Assembly: GCA_964019135.1 (NCBI GenBank) | Contig: OZ025264.1 | Coordinates: 3,566,827-3,630,826 of the forward strand | Length of the DNA stretch: 64,000 bases | Direction: 5' to 3' | Source: Arenicola marina | Lineage: Eukaryota; Annelida; Polychaeta; Arenicolidae | Shown here: piece by piece, positions 12,697 to 25,557 of the stretch | Position numbering within the stretch: position 1 is the first letter of the stretch | Layout of the letters: each line of letters begins with the position of its first letter | Notes under the pieces: model-generated | Seen by the model: only the letters and a program-made list of their open reading frames with translations | The model's database searches: none | Told to the model about the DNA's origin: nothing | Made by a program: the position numbers and the translations under genes

Positions 12697-13432
12697 AGTG
12701 CCCCCTCCAAGTGCCCGCCCTCGGCTCGCATCCAGTGCCCCCTCCCAGTACCCACTTGCGCCTGCCTCATGCGCCCGCCCATTGCGCCCGCCCAGTGCGC
12801 CCGCCCAGTGCGCCCGCCCCATGTGCCCGCCCCCCGTGAACCCGCCCAGTGCACCCGCCCCATGCGCCTGCCCCATGCGCCCGCCCAGTGCGCATGCCCC
12901 ATGCGCCTGCCCCATGCGCCCGCCCCATGTGCCCGCCCCCCGTAAGCCCGCCCAGTGCGCATGCCCCATGCGCCCGCCCCATGCGCCCGCCCAGTGCGCC
13001 CGCCCAGTGCGCCCACCCAGTGCACCCGCCCCATGCGCCTGCCCCATGCGCCCGCCCAGTGCGCCTGCCCCATGCGCCTGCCCCATGCGCCCGCCCCATG
13101 CGCCCGCCCAGTGCGCCCGCCCCATGTGCCCGCCCCCCATGCGCCCGTCCTGTGCGCCCGCCCCATGTGCTCGCCCCCCGTAAGCCCGCCCAGTGCACCC
13201 GCCCCATGCGCCCGCCCCTCGTAAGCCCGCCCAGTGCGCCCGCCCCATGCGCCCGCCCAGTGCGCCCGCCCAGTGCGCCTATCCGGTGGGCTCGCCCCAT
13301 GCCCCCGCCCATGGCCCCGCCCCCATGCCCCCGCCCCGTGCCCCCGCCCCCATGCCCCCGCCCCGTGCCCCCGCCCCCATGCCCCCGCCCCGTACCCCCG
13401 CCCCCATTCCCCCGCCCCGTGCCTGAGGTTCA
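12697..13432. repeat. 13-bp C-rich minisatellite
   Basis: Roughly 55 copies of a 13-bp C-rich unit (agtgcgcccgccc and variants with ccatgcgcc, ccccatgtgcc). It passes into a ccgcccccatgcccccg variant from 13,300. The absence of stop codons on either strand produces five overlapping frames of 77–285 codons, which are not genes. Confidence 0.95.
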
Positions 13433-13472
13433 GTGGCTTAGCGGTACACAGTCTGGTAGCTATCAATATTAG

Positions 13473-13573
13473 ATGGAGCGACGGGAGACGGGCGACGCAC
13501 GGCGAGGGAGCGATTACCCCCTCCTGCTGGCCCACTGGCTTCTGGGTGGCCTCTTCAATTATTCAGTCAGCAG
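13473..13573 (+). CDS. Candidate first coding exon with hydrophobic stretch (tentative)
   Basis: An ATG at 13,473 opens 33 codons plus two bases. These encode an acidic/basic N-terminus, then a hydrophobic run (YPLLLAHWLLGGLF), ending at a consensus-like donor (AGCAG|GTAAGTC). This looks like a signal-peptide or anchor exon on the plus strand. I find no downstream partner exon: the next kilobases are transposon-like. It may equally be chance. Confidence 0.18.
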
Positions 13574-13878
13574 GTAAGTCAACAGACAGAAGTGTGAGCG
13601 GCGGGGGTCACCGGAAGGCGTGCGCCTTCTGACGTCAACTTACATCTCACGTCACCCGCTCCTCCTCCTCCGTCTTTTAGCCGCGTGCTACCTGTGGTAT
13701 GCTATATTATTACGAGTTGGTGGGCATGTTAACTAGTATAATAGAATTACATCTGAAGGCCGCTAAAATGCTGTATTCTGACTCAAAGCGCCCTGCTGCC
13801 CATGCAATCGACAATCGTTGCCATGGCGACGCTGCGTAGAACAATGAAACATGACGTCACGCACAAAAGAATTGTAGT
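13574..13878. other. Unique spacer
   Basis: Short single-copy stretch before the first 0.96-kb element. Nothing recognised. Confidence 0.4.
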
Positions 13879-14836
13879 TATAGGGCTATAAAGTCTCGTT
13901 CGCTTAGACATCCGGTTTACTCATTTTGGGGACAAACAAACGAAGCACGTGTTCGGAACGAGTTTAGAAGCTCTGCGCACACTGGTATCCAGACTATTTG
14001 TGACGTAGGCGTGACGTGTATGTTACGCAAAGAGAGAGACCGGGAACCAGACTACCTGCGCAAAAGCCAGGCGCCGAGGGGTGGGTCCATTGCGGAAGGC
14101 CTTGCGATATGATTCAAAATATTTAAGAAATATAGCTTCACAAAACGGATAGACGACATATTTTGTATTCGTTTGCGCCATCACAATGACGAATATTTGT
14201 TACGACGGGACAATACAACTGAGAAACTAACGTTTTTTTGCATTTCCTACGAAAACGAGGCATTATGACGTCACACGGATTCTCCCCGGTGACAACGTTG
14301 GCGCAACGCTTCAAACAGAAAACTTACAGAAATGAAGAAACTTGGTCTTTTCGTGATCCAAAAGTGATACGAAAACATCCAACTGGTCTTGTATTATCTT
14401 TACCATGTGGTTTTATTACGCATCCGTGTGCTGTTACTCCATGCACTGCACATTTTGACAGCGGAATGGTTAAGTCGATCACTTGCTCTCGCCATTTTTG
14501 TTACCGCGGAGGCACGCGAAACTCTGTGACGTCACTCGCTGTTTGGTGAACTTGCGAAAGCCCGGGCTAAATTTAGAACGTTATTTTTAGCTTTCGAGTG
14601 TTTAGAAGACGGATTTTTCCTTGTATATTTCCAAAGTTCTGCGCTTCATCGCCTCCAAATATTTTAACGTATAAATCTCATAGCCATGTTTAGTGAAATG
14701 GTACTAATAGTCTTTAGAATAAACCTGGAAAGAAATTGACTAATAGCTGCCTATACTTCAACATGGAGCACGTGTGTTTGTTTGTCCCCAAAACTGAAGT
14801 CTCGCGGCCCGATCGCGAGAACTGTATAGCCCTATA
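13879..14836. mobile_element. 0.96-kb TIR element, copy 1 (MITE-like)
   Basis: Ends are perfect 12-bp inverted copies (TATAGGGCTATA at 13,879; TATAGCCCTATA at 14,825–14,836). Pairing extends imperfectly about 70 bp inwards through ttttggggacaaacaaac / gtttgtttgtccccaaaa. A second copy, similar over its whole length, lies 1.28 kb downstream in the same orientation. No transposase is encoded; a 103-codon frame at 14,238–14,549 is not conserved in copy 2. The TATA-palindromic end hides whether a TA target duplication exists. Confidence 0.85.
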
Positions 14837-15160
14837 GCTTTAAATGGTCAAGCAGTTCACGACTTCATTGTAGCCTCCAAACGTTTCCCTTAAATATCAC
14901 GTATCTTAATGTTATGCCTGAATGTATTAATTATCGAATTTCCACTACATTGTGGTGTACGCAACTGTTATGTATATATGTATGTATGAGCAATTGATTC
15001 AAGTTCAGCAAGAGGAATTCACATAGGCAGTGTGCCTGTTTTCCAATTGCCAATAAAATATGTTTAAACTAAATGGCCCGCATACCTACCTAGTTGCCTA
15101 GTTGCACGTGCCATGTTTCTTGGCAACGATATATTTGGTATGAAAAAGCGACTGGCCAAC

Positions 15161-16124
15161 TATAGGGCTATAAAGTCTCGTTCGCCTAGATTTCCGGTTT
15201 ACTCATTTTGGGGACAAACAAACGAAGCACGTGTTCGGAACGAGTTTAGAATCTCTGCGCACACTGGTATCCTGACTATCTGTGACGTAGGGGTGACGTG
15301 TATGTTACGCAAAGAGAGAGACTGGGAACCAGACTACCTGCGCAAGAGCCAGGCGCCGAGGGGTGGGTCCATTGCGGAAGGCCTGGCGATATAATTAAGA
15401 ATATTTAAGAAATATAGCTGCCTAAAACGGATAGACGACATATTTTTCATTCATTTGCGCCAACACAATGTAATATCCGTTACGACGGGACAACACGGCT
15501 GAGAAACCAACGTTTTTTTGCATTTCCTACGAAAACGAGACATTATGACGTCACATAGATTCTCCCCGAGTGACAACGGTGGCGCAACGCTTCAAACAAA
15601 AAACTTACAAAGAATGAAGAACTTTGCCTTTTCGTGATCTAAAACTGATACGAAAACATCCTACTGGTCTCAATTTACCTTTACCATGGGGTTTAATGAC
15701 GCGTCCGTGTGTTGTTACTCCATGCGCTGCACATTTTGACAGCGGAATGGTTAAGTCGATCACTTGCTCTCGCCATTTTTGCTACCGCGGAGTCACGTGA
15801 AACTCTGTGACGTCACTCGCAGTTTGGAGAACACGCAAAAACCCGGGTGCAGGGCTAAAATTAGAACGCTATTTTTAGCTTTCGAGTGTTGTGAAGACGG
15901 ATTTTTCCTTGTATATTCCCAAAGTTCTGCGCTCTATCGCCTCCAAATATTTTGACGTCTATCTTCCATAGCCATGTTTAGTGAAATGCTACGCATAGTC
16001 TTTAGAATAAACCTGGAAAGAAATTGACTTATGGCTGCCTATAGTTCAACATGGAACACGTGTGTTTTTTTGTCCCCAAAGTTGAAGTCTCGCGGCCCGA
16101 TCGCGAGAACTGTATAGCCCTATA
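15161..16124. mobile_element. 0.96-kb TIR element, copy 2 (MITE-like)
   Basis: Same termini as copy 1 (TATAGGGCTATA at 15,161; TATAGCCCTATA at 16,113–16,124) and colinear interior with scattered substitutions and small indels. Two same-orientation copies 1.28 kb apart could be independent insertions or one tandem duplication. The flanking sequences differ, which favours insertion. Confidence 0.85.
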
Positions 16125-16252
16125 TGTGGAAAGGCTTGCGATTTGCGGACAGTCCGTCCCAACATGCTTTACTTTGGTCGTTGCATGCGGAAATTAAACC
16201 AAAGAAGCAGAGACAAGTCAACGCCTTAAATTTAGATTCAACTCCTAATAAT

Positions 16253-16437
16253 AGTAATAGCGCGAGTTTTGTATGGCGTTAGCCATTTTATTGGCCCTTC
16301 ATCAAGCTGTAGCAGCCCTTTATTTTCATTATCCGCCCTCGGTCTAGCGGCCTCGGGCCGATAATGAAAATTGGCGGGCTGCTACAGCTTGATGTCGGGC
16401 CAATAAAATTGCCTAACGCCCCGCAAACTCGCGCTAT
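16253..16437. repeat. ~185-bp near-palindrome (hairpin element)
   Basis: Arms of about 88 bp pair across a very short centre near 16,343. The left arm runs from agcgcgagttttg through catcaagctgtagcagccc to attatccgcc; the right arm is its reverse complement with a handful of differences. This structure is typical of a foldback MITE. It sits directly before the 52-bp array. Confidence 0.85.
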
Positions 16438-16529
16438 TGTCATATCAACACCTCCCTGGCAATGAACACGTGATAATTCGGCAAGACGACCGCCAAATAT
16501 TGGAGTGCTTGCACGATTTGCCGGGGAAT

Positions 16530-19500
16530 GGTCCCTCCACCAACAGAACCGCTTGACGCTAAACTTGAAGGACGGAACAACGAATAGACCACCAACAGAA
16601 CCGCTGGACGCTATCCTTAAAGGACAGAACATTGAATAGACCACCAACAGAACCGCTTGATGCTATCCTTGAAGGAGACAACATTGAATAGACCACCAAC
16701 AGAACCGCTGGACGCTATCCTTGAAGGACACAACAACGAATAGACCATCAACAGAACCGCTGGACGCTAACCTTGAAAGAGAGAACAACGAATAGACCAC
16801 CAACAGAACCGCTGGACGCTATCCTTGAAGGACACAACAACGAATAGACCACCAACAGAACCGCTGGACGCTATCCTTGAAGGACAGAACATTGAATAGA
16901 CCACCAACAGAACCGCTGGACGCTATCCTTGAAGGACAGAACATTGAATAGACCACCAACAGAACCGCTGGACGCTATTCTTGAAGGACAGAACATTGAA
17001 TAGACCGCCAACAGAACCGCTGGACGCTATCCTTGAAGGACAGAACATTGAATAGACCACCGACAGACCCGCTGGACGCTATCCTTGAAGGACACAACAA
17101 CGAATAGACCACCAACAGAACCGCTGGACGCTATCCTTGAAGGACACAACAACGAATAGTCCACCAACAGAACCGCTGGACGCTATCCTTGAAGGACAGA
17201 ACATTGAATAGACCACCAACAGAACCGCTGGACGCTAAACTTGAAGGACAGAACATTGAATAGACCACCAACAGAACCGCTGGACGCTATCCTTGAAGGA
17301 CAGAACATTGAATAGACCGCCAACAGAACCGCTGGACGCTAACCTTGAAGGAGAGAACAATGAATAGACCACCAACAGAACCGCTGGACGCTATCCTTGA
17401 AGGACACAACAACGAATAGACCACCAACAGAACCGCTGGACGCTATCCTTGAAGGACACAACAACGAATAGACCACCAACAGAACCGCTGGACGCTATCA
17501 TTGAAAGACACAACAACGAATAGACCACCAACAGAACCGCTGGACGCTATCCTTGAAGGACACAACAACGAATAGACCACCAACAGAACCGCTGGACGCT
17601 ATCCTTGAAGGACAAAACAACGAATAGATCACCAACAGAACCGCTGGACGCTAACCTTGAAGGACACAACAACGCATAGACCACCAACAGAACCGCTGTA
17701 CGCTATCCTTGAAGGACACAACAACAAATAGACCACCAACAGAACCGCTGGACGCTATCCTTGAAGGACACAACAACGAATACACCACCAACAGAACCGC
17801 TGGACGCTATCCTTGATGGACAAAACAACGAATAGATCACCAACAGAACCGCTGGACGCTAACCTTGAAGGACACAACAACGAATAGACCACCAACAGAA
17901 CCGCTTGACGCCAACCTTAGAGGACTGAAACAACGAATAGACCACCAACAGAACCGCTGGACGCTATCCTTGAAGGACACAACAACGAATAGACCATCAA
18001 CAGAACCGCTGGACGCTAACCTTGAAGGAGAGAACAACGAATAGACCACCAACAGAACCGCTGGACGCTTCCTTGAAGGACACAACAACGAATAGACCAC
18101 CAACAGAACCGCTGGACGCTATCCTTGAAGGACACAACAACGAATAGATCACCAACAGAACCGCTGGACGCCATCCTTGAAGGACACAACAACGAATAGA
18201 CCACCAACAGAACCGCTGGACGCTATCCTTGAAGGACACAACAACAAATAGACCACCAACAGAACCGCTGGACGCTATCCTTGAAGGACACAACAACAAA
18301 TAGACCACCAACAGAACCGCTTGACGCCAACCTAAGAGGATTGAAACAACGAATAAACCACCAACAGAACCGCGGGACGCTACCCTGGAAGGACAGAACA
18401 TTGAATAGACCACCAACAGAACCGCTGGACGCTATCCTTGAAGGACACAACAACGAATAGACCACCAACAGAACCGCTGGACGCTATCCTTGAAGGACAC
18501 AACAACGAATAGACCACCAACAGAACCGCTGGACGCTATCCTTGAAGGACACAACAACGAATAGATCACCAACAGAACCGCGGGACGCTACCCTGGAAGG
18601 ACAGAACATTGAATAGACCACCAACAGAACCGCTGGACGCTATCCTTGAAGGACACAACAACGAATAGACCACCAACAGAACCGCTGGACGCTATCCTTG
18701 AAGGACACAACAACGAATAGTCCACCAACAGAACCGCTGGACGCTATCCTTGAAGTACAAAACAACGAATAGATCACCAACAGAACCGCTGTACGCTAAC
18801 CTTGAAGGACACAACAACGAATAGACCACCAACAGAACCGTTTGACGCCAACCTTAGAAGACTGAAACAACGAACAGACCACCAACAGAACCGCTGGACG
18901 CTAAACTTGAAGGACACAACAACGAATAGACCATCAACAGAACCGCTGGACGCTAAACTTGAAGGACACAACAACGAATAGACCACCAACAGAACCGCTC
19001 GACGCTATCCTTGAAGGACACAACAACGAATAGACCACCAACAGAACCGCTGGACGCTAAACTTGAAGGACACAACAACGAATAGATCACCAACAGAACC
19101 GCTGGACGCTAAACTTGAAGGACACAACAACGAATAGACCACCAACAGAACCGCTGGACGCTAAACTTGAAGGACACAACAACGAATAGACCACCAACAG
19201 AACCGCTGGACGCTATCCTTGAAGGACGAAACAACGAATAGACCACCAACAGAACCGCTGGACGCTGTCCTTGAAGGACGAAACAACGAATAGACCACCA
19301 ACAGAAACGCTGGACGCTAAACTTGAAGGACACAACAACGAATAGACCACCAACAGAACCGCTGGACGCTATCCTTGAAGGACACAACAACGAATAGACC
19401 ATCAACAGAACCGCTGGACGCTATCCTTGAAGGACACAACAACGAATAGACCACCAACAGAACCGCTGGACGCTAAACTTGAAGGACACAACAACGAATA

Positions 19501-19725
19501 GACCATCAACAGAACCGCTGGACGCTATCCTTGAAGGACACAACAACGAATAGACCACCAACAGAACCGCTGGACGCTAAACTTGAAGGACACAACAACG
19601 AATAGACCACCAACAGAACCGCTGGACGCTATCCTTGAAGGACGAAACAACGAATACACCACCAACAGAACCGCTGGACGCTGTCCTTGAAGGACGAAAC
19701 AACGACTAGAACCACCAATAGAACC
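16530..19725. repeat. 52-bp tandem array
   Basis: About 61 copies of a 52-bp unit (gaccaccaacagaaccgctg, gacgctatccttgaaggaca, caacaacgaata). Main variants are cagaacattgaata for cacaacaacgaata and ctaaacttg for ctatccttg, distributed in patches. Short minus-strand frames are repeat artefacts. Confidence 0.97.
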
Positions 19726-19739
19726 GTTGATGCGCTTAA

Positions 19740-20944
19740 GTTATGTTAACAGATAATTAAGTTATGTTAACAGACTTCTGGACAAAGGTACGATACTAAT
19801 TCATTTACGGAAAGTCCAATCGGGGGTAGAAAATGAAACAGACGTTATATTTATGCTTACATAAACTTCATAAGCACATGGCCGTTGCCAAAATACATGG
19901 TGAAACTGTAAACAAATGAAATTATATGTTCGCCTTTAGGTGGGCAAAGCGTTGAAACCGGTTTCAAAACCAGTTCCAGTCGGTTTCAGGTAAATCGAAC
20001 ACGCCCTTAGTGTGACTCCGTCTTCTTTAAGTTGGGTTATAAATATTTCTAATTGATCAATTTGGCAGATAATGAAGCGGTGTTTTGACCAAACACACTG
20101 AAGGTACCTCTTGCCCCCCCCCCCCACCTAAGGCTTTCCATAGAGTCAGTGTATTCGTAATATGGAGAATGATTAATGGTCATCGGGTCTTCCTCAGTGC
20201 ACTCGGGTAAGGAGAAAGCACGAGAAATTGTTGATTCGTTGTTCAGAATCCATCTGAACAAGCATTCAACAAATTTTGAGTGTTTTCTCTTACTTAAAAC
20301 ATGTCACCTATTTTTGTTAAAGAGTAGTAGTATATACAAACTGCGATACAACAGATAATTAAATATTACATCATCCGGTATGTGCTATTATTCGCTCAAG
20401 TAAAGTAGTAGTTTGCTGTTTCTACTTTACTCCAGATAACCTTTGCCCTAGAGCATTCATTAAGAGATGGATTATATCATGTATACTATCACAAATCGTG
20501 CATTGATCAGTCACTTTTACCCCCATCGTATTTTCTTGCATGCTAGGGTCAGGTCTCAAACTTTGTAGTTATTTTCTGCACATTTCGCATCCTTCATCGT
20601 TTTCATCTTAAGACGGTAAACTTCATGGAAATTAACTTCCATTAAGTCATTTTAAACGTATCACATAGTTTGCGCTCCGATACAACCATCTCACGCTTCG
20701 TGTGTACAAAGCAACAGTACAACATGTTGCATTTAAAACTGACTATATCTCTTGCAGTAGAACTCTCGTTTACTGGCAACCTTTTTGGTAAATGATCGCC
20801 TCTATGGCGTTTAAATGTTTTGTTCAACATAGACAGTTCTACTAAAATATTCGTTTTCGATACAATGATATTAAACAGATATTCATTACTCATGCGCCCT
20901 TCATTAAACTTCAAATCTTTTACAAAATCATACCACAGTACATC
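19740..20944. other. Unique spacer, no gene recognised
   Basis: Mostly AT-rich single-copy DNA between two arrays. There is a 12-bp C run near 20,120. Frames of 60–71 codons show no family signature. Confidence 0.4.
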
Positions 20945-23070
20945 GCGCATTGCAAGACGTATCGTAGGGTGTATTGCAAGACATATCGCAGGGTGTATTG
21001 CAAGACGTATCGTAGGGCGTATTGCAAGACGTATCGTAGGGTGTATTGCAAGACGTATCGTAGGGTGTATTGCAAGGCGTATCGTAGGGTGTATTGCAAG
21101 ACGTATCGTAGGGCGTATTGCAAGGCGTATCGTAGGGTGTATTGCAAGTCGTATCGTAGGGCGTATTGCAAGACGTATCGTAGGGCGTATTGCAAGACGT
21201 ATCGTGGGGCGTATTGCAAGACGTATCGTAGGGTGTATTGCAAGACGTATGGTAGGGCGTATTGTAAGACATATCGCAGGGTGTATTGCAAGACGTATCG
21301 TAGGGTGTATTGAAAGGCGTATCGTAGGGTGTATTGCAAGACGTATCGTATGGTGTATTGCAATACGTATCGCAGGGTGTATTGCAAGACGTATCGTAGG
21401 GCGTATTGCAAGACGTATCGTAGGGTGTATTGCAAGACGTATCGTAGGGTGTATTGCAAGACGTATGGTAGGGCGTATTGCAAGACGTATCGTAGGGTGT
21501 ATTGCAAGACGTATGGTAGGGCGTATTGTAAGACGTATCGTAGGGTGTATTGCAAGACGTATCGTAGGGTGTATTGAAAGGCGTATCGTAGGGTGTATTG
21601 CAAGACGTATCGTATGGTGTATTGCAATACGTATCGCAGGGTGTATTGCAAGACGTATCGTAGGGCGTATTGCAAGACGTATCGTAGGGTGTATTGCAAG
21701 ACGTATCGTAGGGTGTATTGCAAGACGTATGGTAGGGTGTATTGCAAGACGTATCGTAGGGTGTATTGCAATACGTATCGTGGGGTGTATTGTAAGACGT
21801 ATCGTAGGGTGTATTGCAAGACGTATCGTAGGGTGTATTGAAAGGCGTATCGTAGGGTGTATTGCAAGACGTATCGTATGGTGTATTGCAATACGTATCG
21901 CAGGGTGTATTGCAAGACGTATCGTAGGGCGTATTGCAAGACGTATCGTAGGGTGTATTGCAAGGCGTATCGCAGGGTGTATTGCAAGACGTATGGTAGG
22001 GCGTATTGCAAGACGTATCGTAGGGTGTATTGCAAGACGTATGGTAGGGCGTATTGCAAGACGTATCGTAGGGTGTATTGCAAGACGTATCGTAGGGCGT
22101 ATTGCAAGGTGTATCGTAGGGTGTATTGCAAGACGTATGGTAGGGTGTATTGCAAGGCGTATCGTAGGGTGTATTGCAAGACGTATCGTGGGGCGTATTG
22201 CAAGACGTATCGTAGGGTGTATTGCAAGACGTATCGTAGGGCGTATTGCAAGGTGTATCGTAGGGTGTATTGCAAGACGTATGGTAGGGCGTATTGCAAG
22301 ACGTATCGTAGGGTGTATTGCAAGACGTATCGTAGGGCGTATTGCAAGGTGTATCGTAGGGTGTATTGCAAGACGTATGGTAGGGTGTATTGCAAGGCGT
22401 ATCGTAGGGTGTATTGCAAGACGTATCGTGGGGCGTATTGCAAGACGTATCGTAGGGCGTATTGCAAGACGTATGGTAGGGCGTATTGCAATACGTATCG
22501 TAGGGCGTATTGCAAGACGCATCGTAGGGTGTATTGCAAGACGTATGGTAGGGCGTATTGCAATACGTATCGTAGGGCGTATTGCAAGACGCATCGTAGA
22601 GTGTATTGCAAGACGTATCGTAGGGTGTATTGCAAGACGTATCGTAGGGCGTATTGCAAGACGTATCGTAGGGTGTATTGCAAGACGCATCGTAGGGTGT
22701 ATTGCAAGACGTATGGTAGGGCGTATTGCAAGACGTATCGTAGGGTGTATTGCAAGACGTATCGTAGGGTGTATTGCAAGACGTATGGTAGGGCGTATTG
22801 CAAGACGTATCGTAGGGTGTATTGCAAGACGCATCGTAGAGTGTATTGCAAGACGTATCGTAGGGTGTATTGCAAGACGTATGGTAGGGCGTATTGCAAG
22901 ACGTATCGTAGGGCGTATTGCAAGACGTATCGTAGGGTGTATTGCAAGACGTATGGTAGGGTGTATTGCAAGACGTATGGTAGGGTGTATTGCAAGACGT
23001 ATCGTAGGGTGTATTGCAAGATGTATCGTAGGGTGTATTGCAAGACGTATCGTAGGGGGTATTGCAAGGC
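20945..23070. repeat. 24-bp tandem array
   Basis: About 88 copies of a 24-bp unit (caagacgtatcgtagggtgt plus attg). The unit length is a multiple of three and the unit contains no stop in several frames. Frames of 473–776 codons therefore run through it on both strands, encoding monotonous 8-residue repeats. Such mirrored frames on opposite strands are the expected by-product of the array. Longer block repeats are visible: a ~264-bp period recurs at 21,313, 21,577 and 21,841. Confidence 0.97.
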
Positions 23071-24392
23071 GAATTGTATCGCATATTACAGGACGTATTG
23101 CCAGACACCATCATTGGGATTTTTTAAAGCGCGTGTCCAACCTAATTTAATCGCGATCTGTACCGAAAGTTTACATCTTAAAATTCAATTGGTGAGTGTT
23201 AACGCTTCGTTTCGGCCGACTGGTAAGGAGAACAAAATTAAGGCAACCCGCAGAGCGCCATTTTGCCGGAAGCAGTGACGCGTATTGTGACTATTCATGT
23301 GGCACGGCCTTACGTTATAACTCGCGGAGACAGTGATCAGGGCCGCGATTTACAGATGAACAGCGGCAGTTCCGAGGCGCGCAGTAGCGCAAGATCTTAG
23401 TGTTTCATGGAAAAGTACCGCCTAAACAAATTGATATACGTCTTGCGACGATTACTCAGCAACAATGCCATTATTGGAGTTAGAATCGCAGCTATTTATA
23501 TTAGCGATTATCACTTCTAAATTGTATTGTGAGCTACAGATAGAACGAAAAATGCTATAATGTGGAGGATAGAAAATTGGGTACTATATGAATCGGTAAA
23601 GCAGCGTTAGAGGCCGGGCTGGCGGTTCCCTTTAAACTGTAAATCTTGAACGGTTGCGTTATGATCACATTACCCTCTATCCGCGACATGTTATTTGGCA
23701 TGCAAGGAAACAAGACCACCCCTCCAGCAGAAACAAGAATGGACTTGTCCTCATTGACGCCCCTAGCAGCCCGTTATTTATTGAAGTCAACCAATGAGGG
23801 GCCAAAGTTCTACCCGGTCAGTCATTCGGACAACAGATGCCGACGAGGCGACCTCCTCCTTCCCACCGCCTCCGTTATAATACGTTTTGCTTGATTTTCA
23901 GTTTTAATCACTACGCAATGAATTATTATATTGATCAGTATATTATGGCTTGTACCATTCAACCCTTTTGTATTTATGAACTCCCGCTGTAAACTGATGT
24001 ATAATTTGATTAATTTGATATATTTGATTAAAAGATATCTGAATATATAAGGATACAGATGACCGTTATTCCTCCTCGTTTTTTTAACACCATTTGCGAA
24101 TGTTATCATACTTTTGATACCCCCAGCTTTCCATTTAAGCGAAATCTGGATTACCAGAGGCTCTCATGAAAGCGTCCAGACTGTTTCAATCTCAATGGGT
24201 CTCCAGACCAAATGTGAATCTTGACCTTGATTCATTTTTAATTTATGTTTTGCCTCGAACTTTTTTGATCAGATCGACAGCATGATTTCGAAACTCATTG
24301 TCAATCTGTAACGTGTATTTAAGTCAATTTGGTGAGAGATCATGTATTGTGTATAGTGTAGCTTACGAATTAACCGAAGTGTTTATAATTTA
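23071..24392. other. Unique spacer, no gene recognised
   Basis: Single-copy sequence. A plus frame at 23,646–23,894 (82 codons) has no recognisable motif. Confidence 0.4.
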
Positions 24393-24960
24393 TAGCGAGC
24401 GCAAGCGAGCTCTTAAGGTAACATGCATGCGTATTCAAAGTCCATTTCAAGCAAATCCTTAGGACTCTCATTTCGCGTAACAGCCCCCATGAGACGTTTT
24501 CGGATTTGGAGTAAATATCAGCCGTACATAAATATATACAAGCAAAGAGAGGTCGAAGCCTATTATGTCATGTCTTTAATAATTAAATCAGCTGCCCCAC
24601 GAAATTAACGAATAAATTATTCAATGTTAACACTGGATGTATACTTTAAGTTAAAGTGAATTTATAAGTGACGGGCTAAATGTCTGTTGCCAAGCAGAGC
24701 GCTCTTGGTGACCGCCCATCGGCTGCTGTCATAGTGAGTGGTTGTGACGTCAAAATGTTATAAACGTGACGTCACAATGAGAGTTCCTAAGCAACCGATT
24801 GATCCAAAGATATCCTTTATGGCAAGCCCAAGTGACTTTAATTTTGAATATTAATCTAGATGTATCCCCTCAGAATATCTGATGAATATAAAATATATAC
24901 GCTCATAATAAATATACGCTCGCATTTTTCAGGTAGCACCTGTCCATATTACATTGAGAT
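24393..24960. repeat. Dispersed ~565-bp repeat, copy 1
   Basis: From tagcgagcgcaagcgagctc to atatacgctcgcattttt and ggtagcac. A similar copy in the same orientation lies at 39,314–39,877 inside intron 1 of carboxypeptidase copy A. It has no coding capacity. It is probably an unclassified transposable element. Confidence 0.8.
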
Positions 24961-25551
24961 GAAATATCTGTTTACGATTATCATTATTAAATGAATGGAA
25001 TGATAAATGAATATGTGTGTAAAATCTCCTTTATGCGTATAACGCAAGCTGTATAATAAAATCTTAGGCCGGGTCTTGTTTTTCACAGGTTTTTATCTTC
25101 GTCTGTTATAATTCACGGATTGTATTATCATGTACTTTGGGCCCCGGTCAAGAGCATGGAGAAACAAACAGTGAACGAGCAATGCCATCAATTCGTTTAG
25201 TATCCTGGGCCCACCCTCACATAGCTACCCAAAAATTGATAACTAGCTTTGATTTGAAACAATGTAATTAATAATCATGTGTTCTGCGCCTGTGTCAGTT
25301 TGGTGCAACGTTTCATCATAGCAGCAAGTGTAACATGGAACTGCTTTTCATCCAAGAGAGAAAAACATTCTTTCACAACTAGAAATGGTTGTAATTCGCA
25401 TACCATGCCGGCACAACCTCCTGGGACAGAAGGTACATAACCATCCGTGCGCCATGTTAAATCGAAGGATCAATGATTCATTCAGTGTAGGCCTACGTGT
25501 ATACTAATATTCCATACCTTTGAAGAAAAAAACATTTGATTATGTCAAGTG

Positions 25552-25557
25552 TTTATT
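25552..25557 (-). terminator. SCPEP1: Polyadenylation signal of carboxypeptidase copy A
   Basis: AATAAA on the minus strand, 100 nt after the stop codon at 25,657–25,659. Confidence 0.7.

Noticed and set aside
12655..13632. Overlapping Gly/Ala/Arg-rich and Pro/Ala-rich frames
   Set aside because: Produced by the 13-bp C-rich repeat; all frames are open simultaneously.
16530..19725. CRISPR array
   Set aside because: Direct repeats are contiguous without unique spacers, in a eukaryotic genome; it is a minisatellite.
20642..23278. Frames of 715–776 codons on both strands
   Set aside because: They are the 24-bp array read through; monotonous 8-residue repeats, mirrored on opposite strands, no domains.
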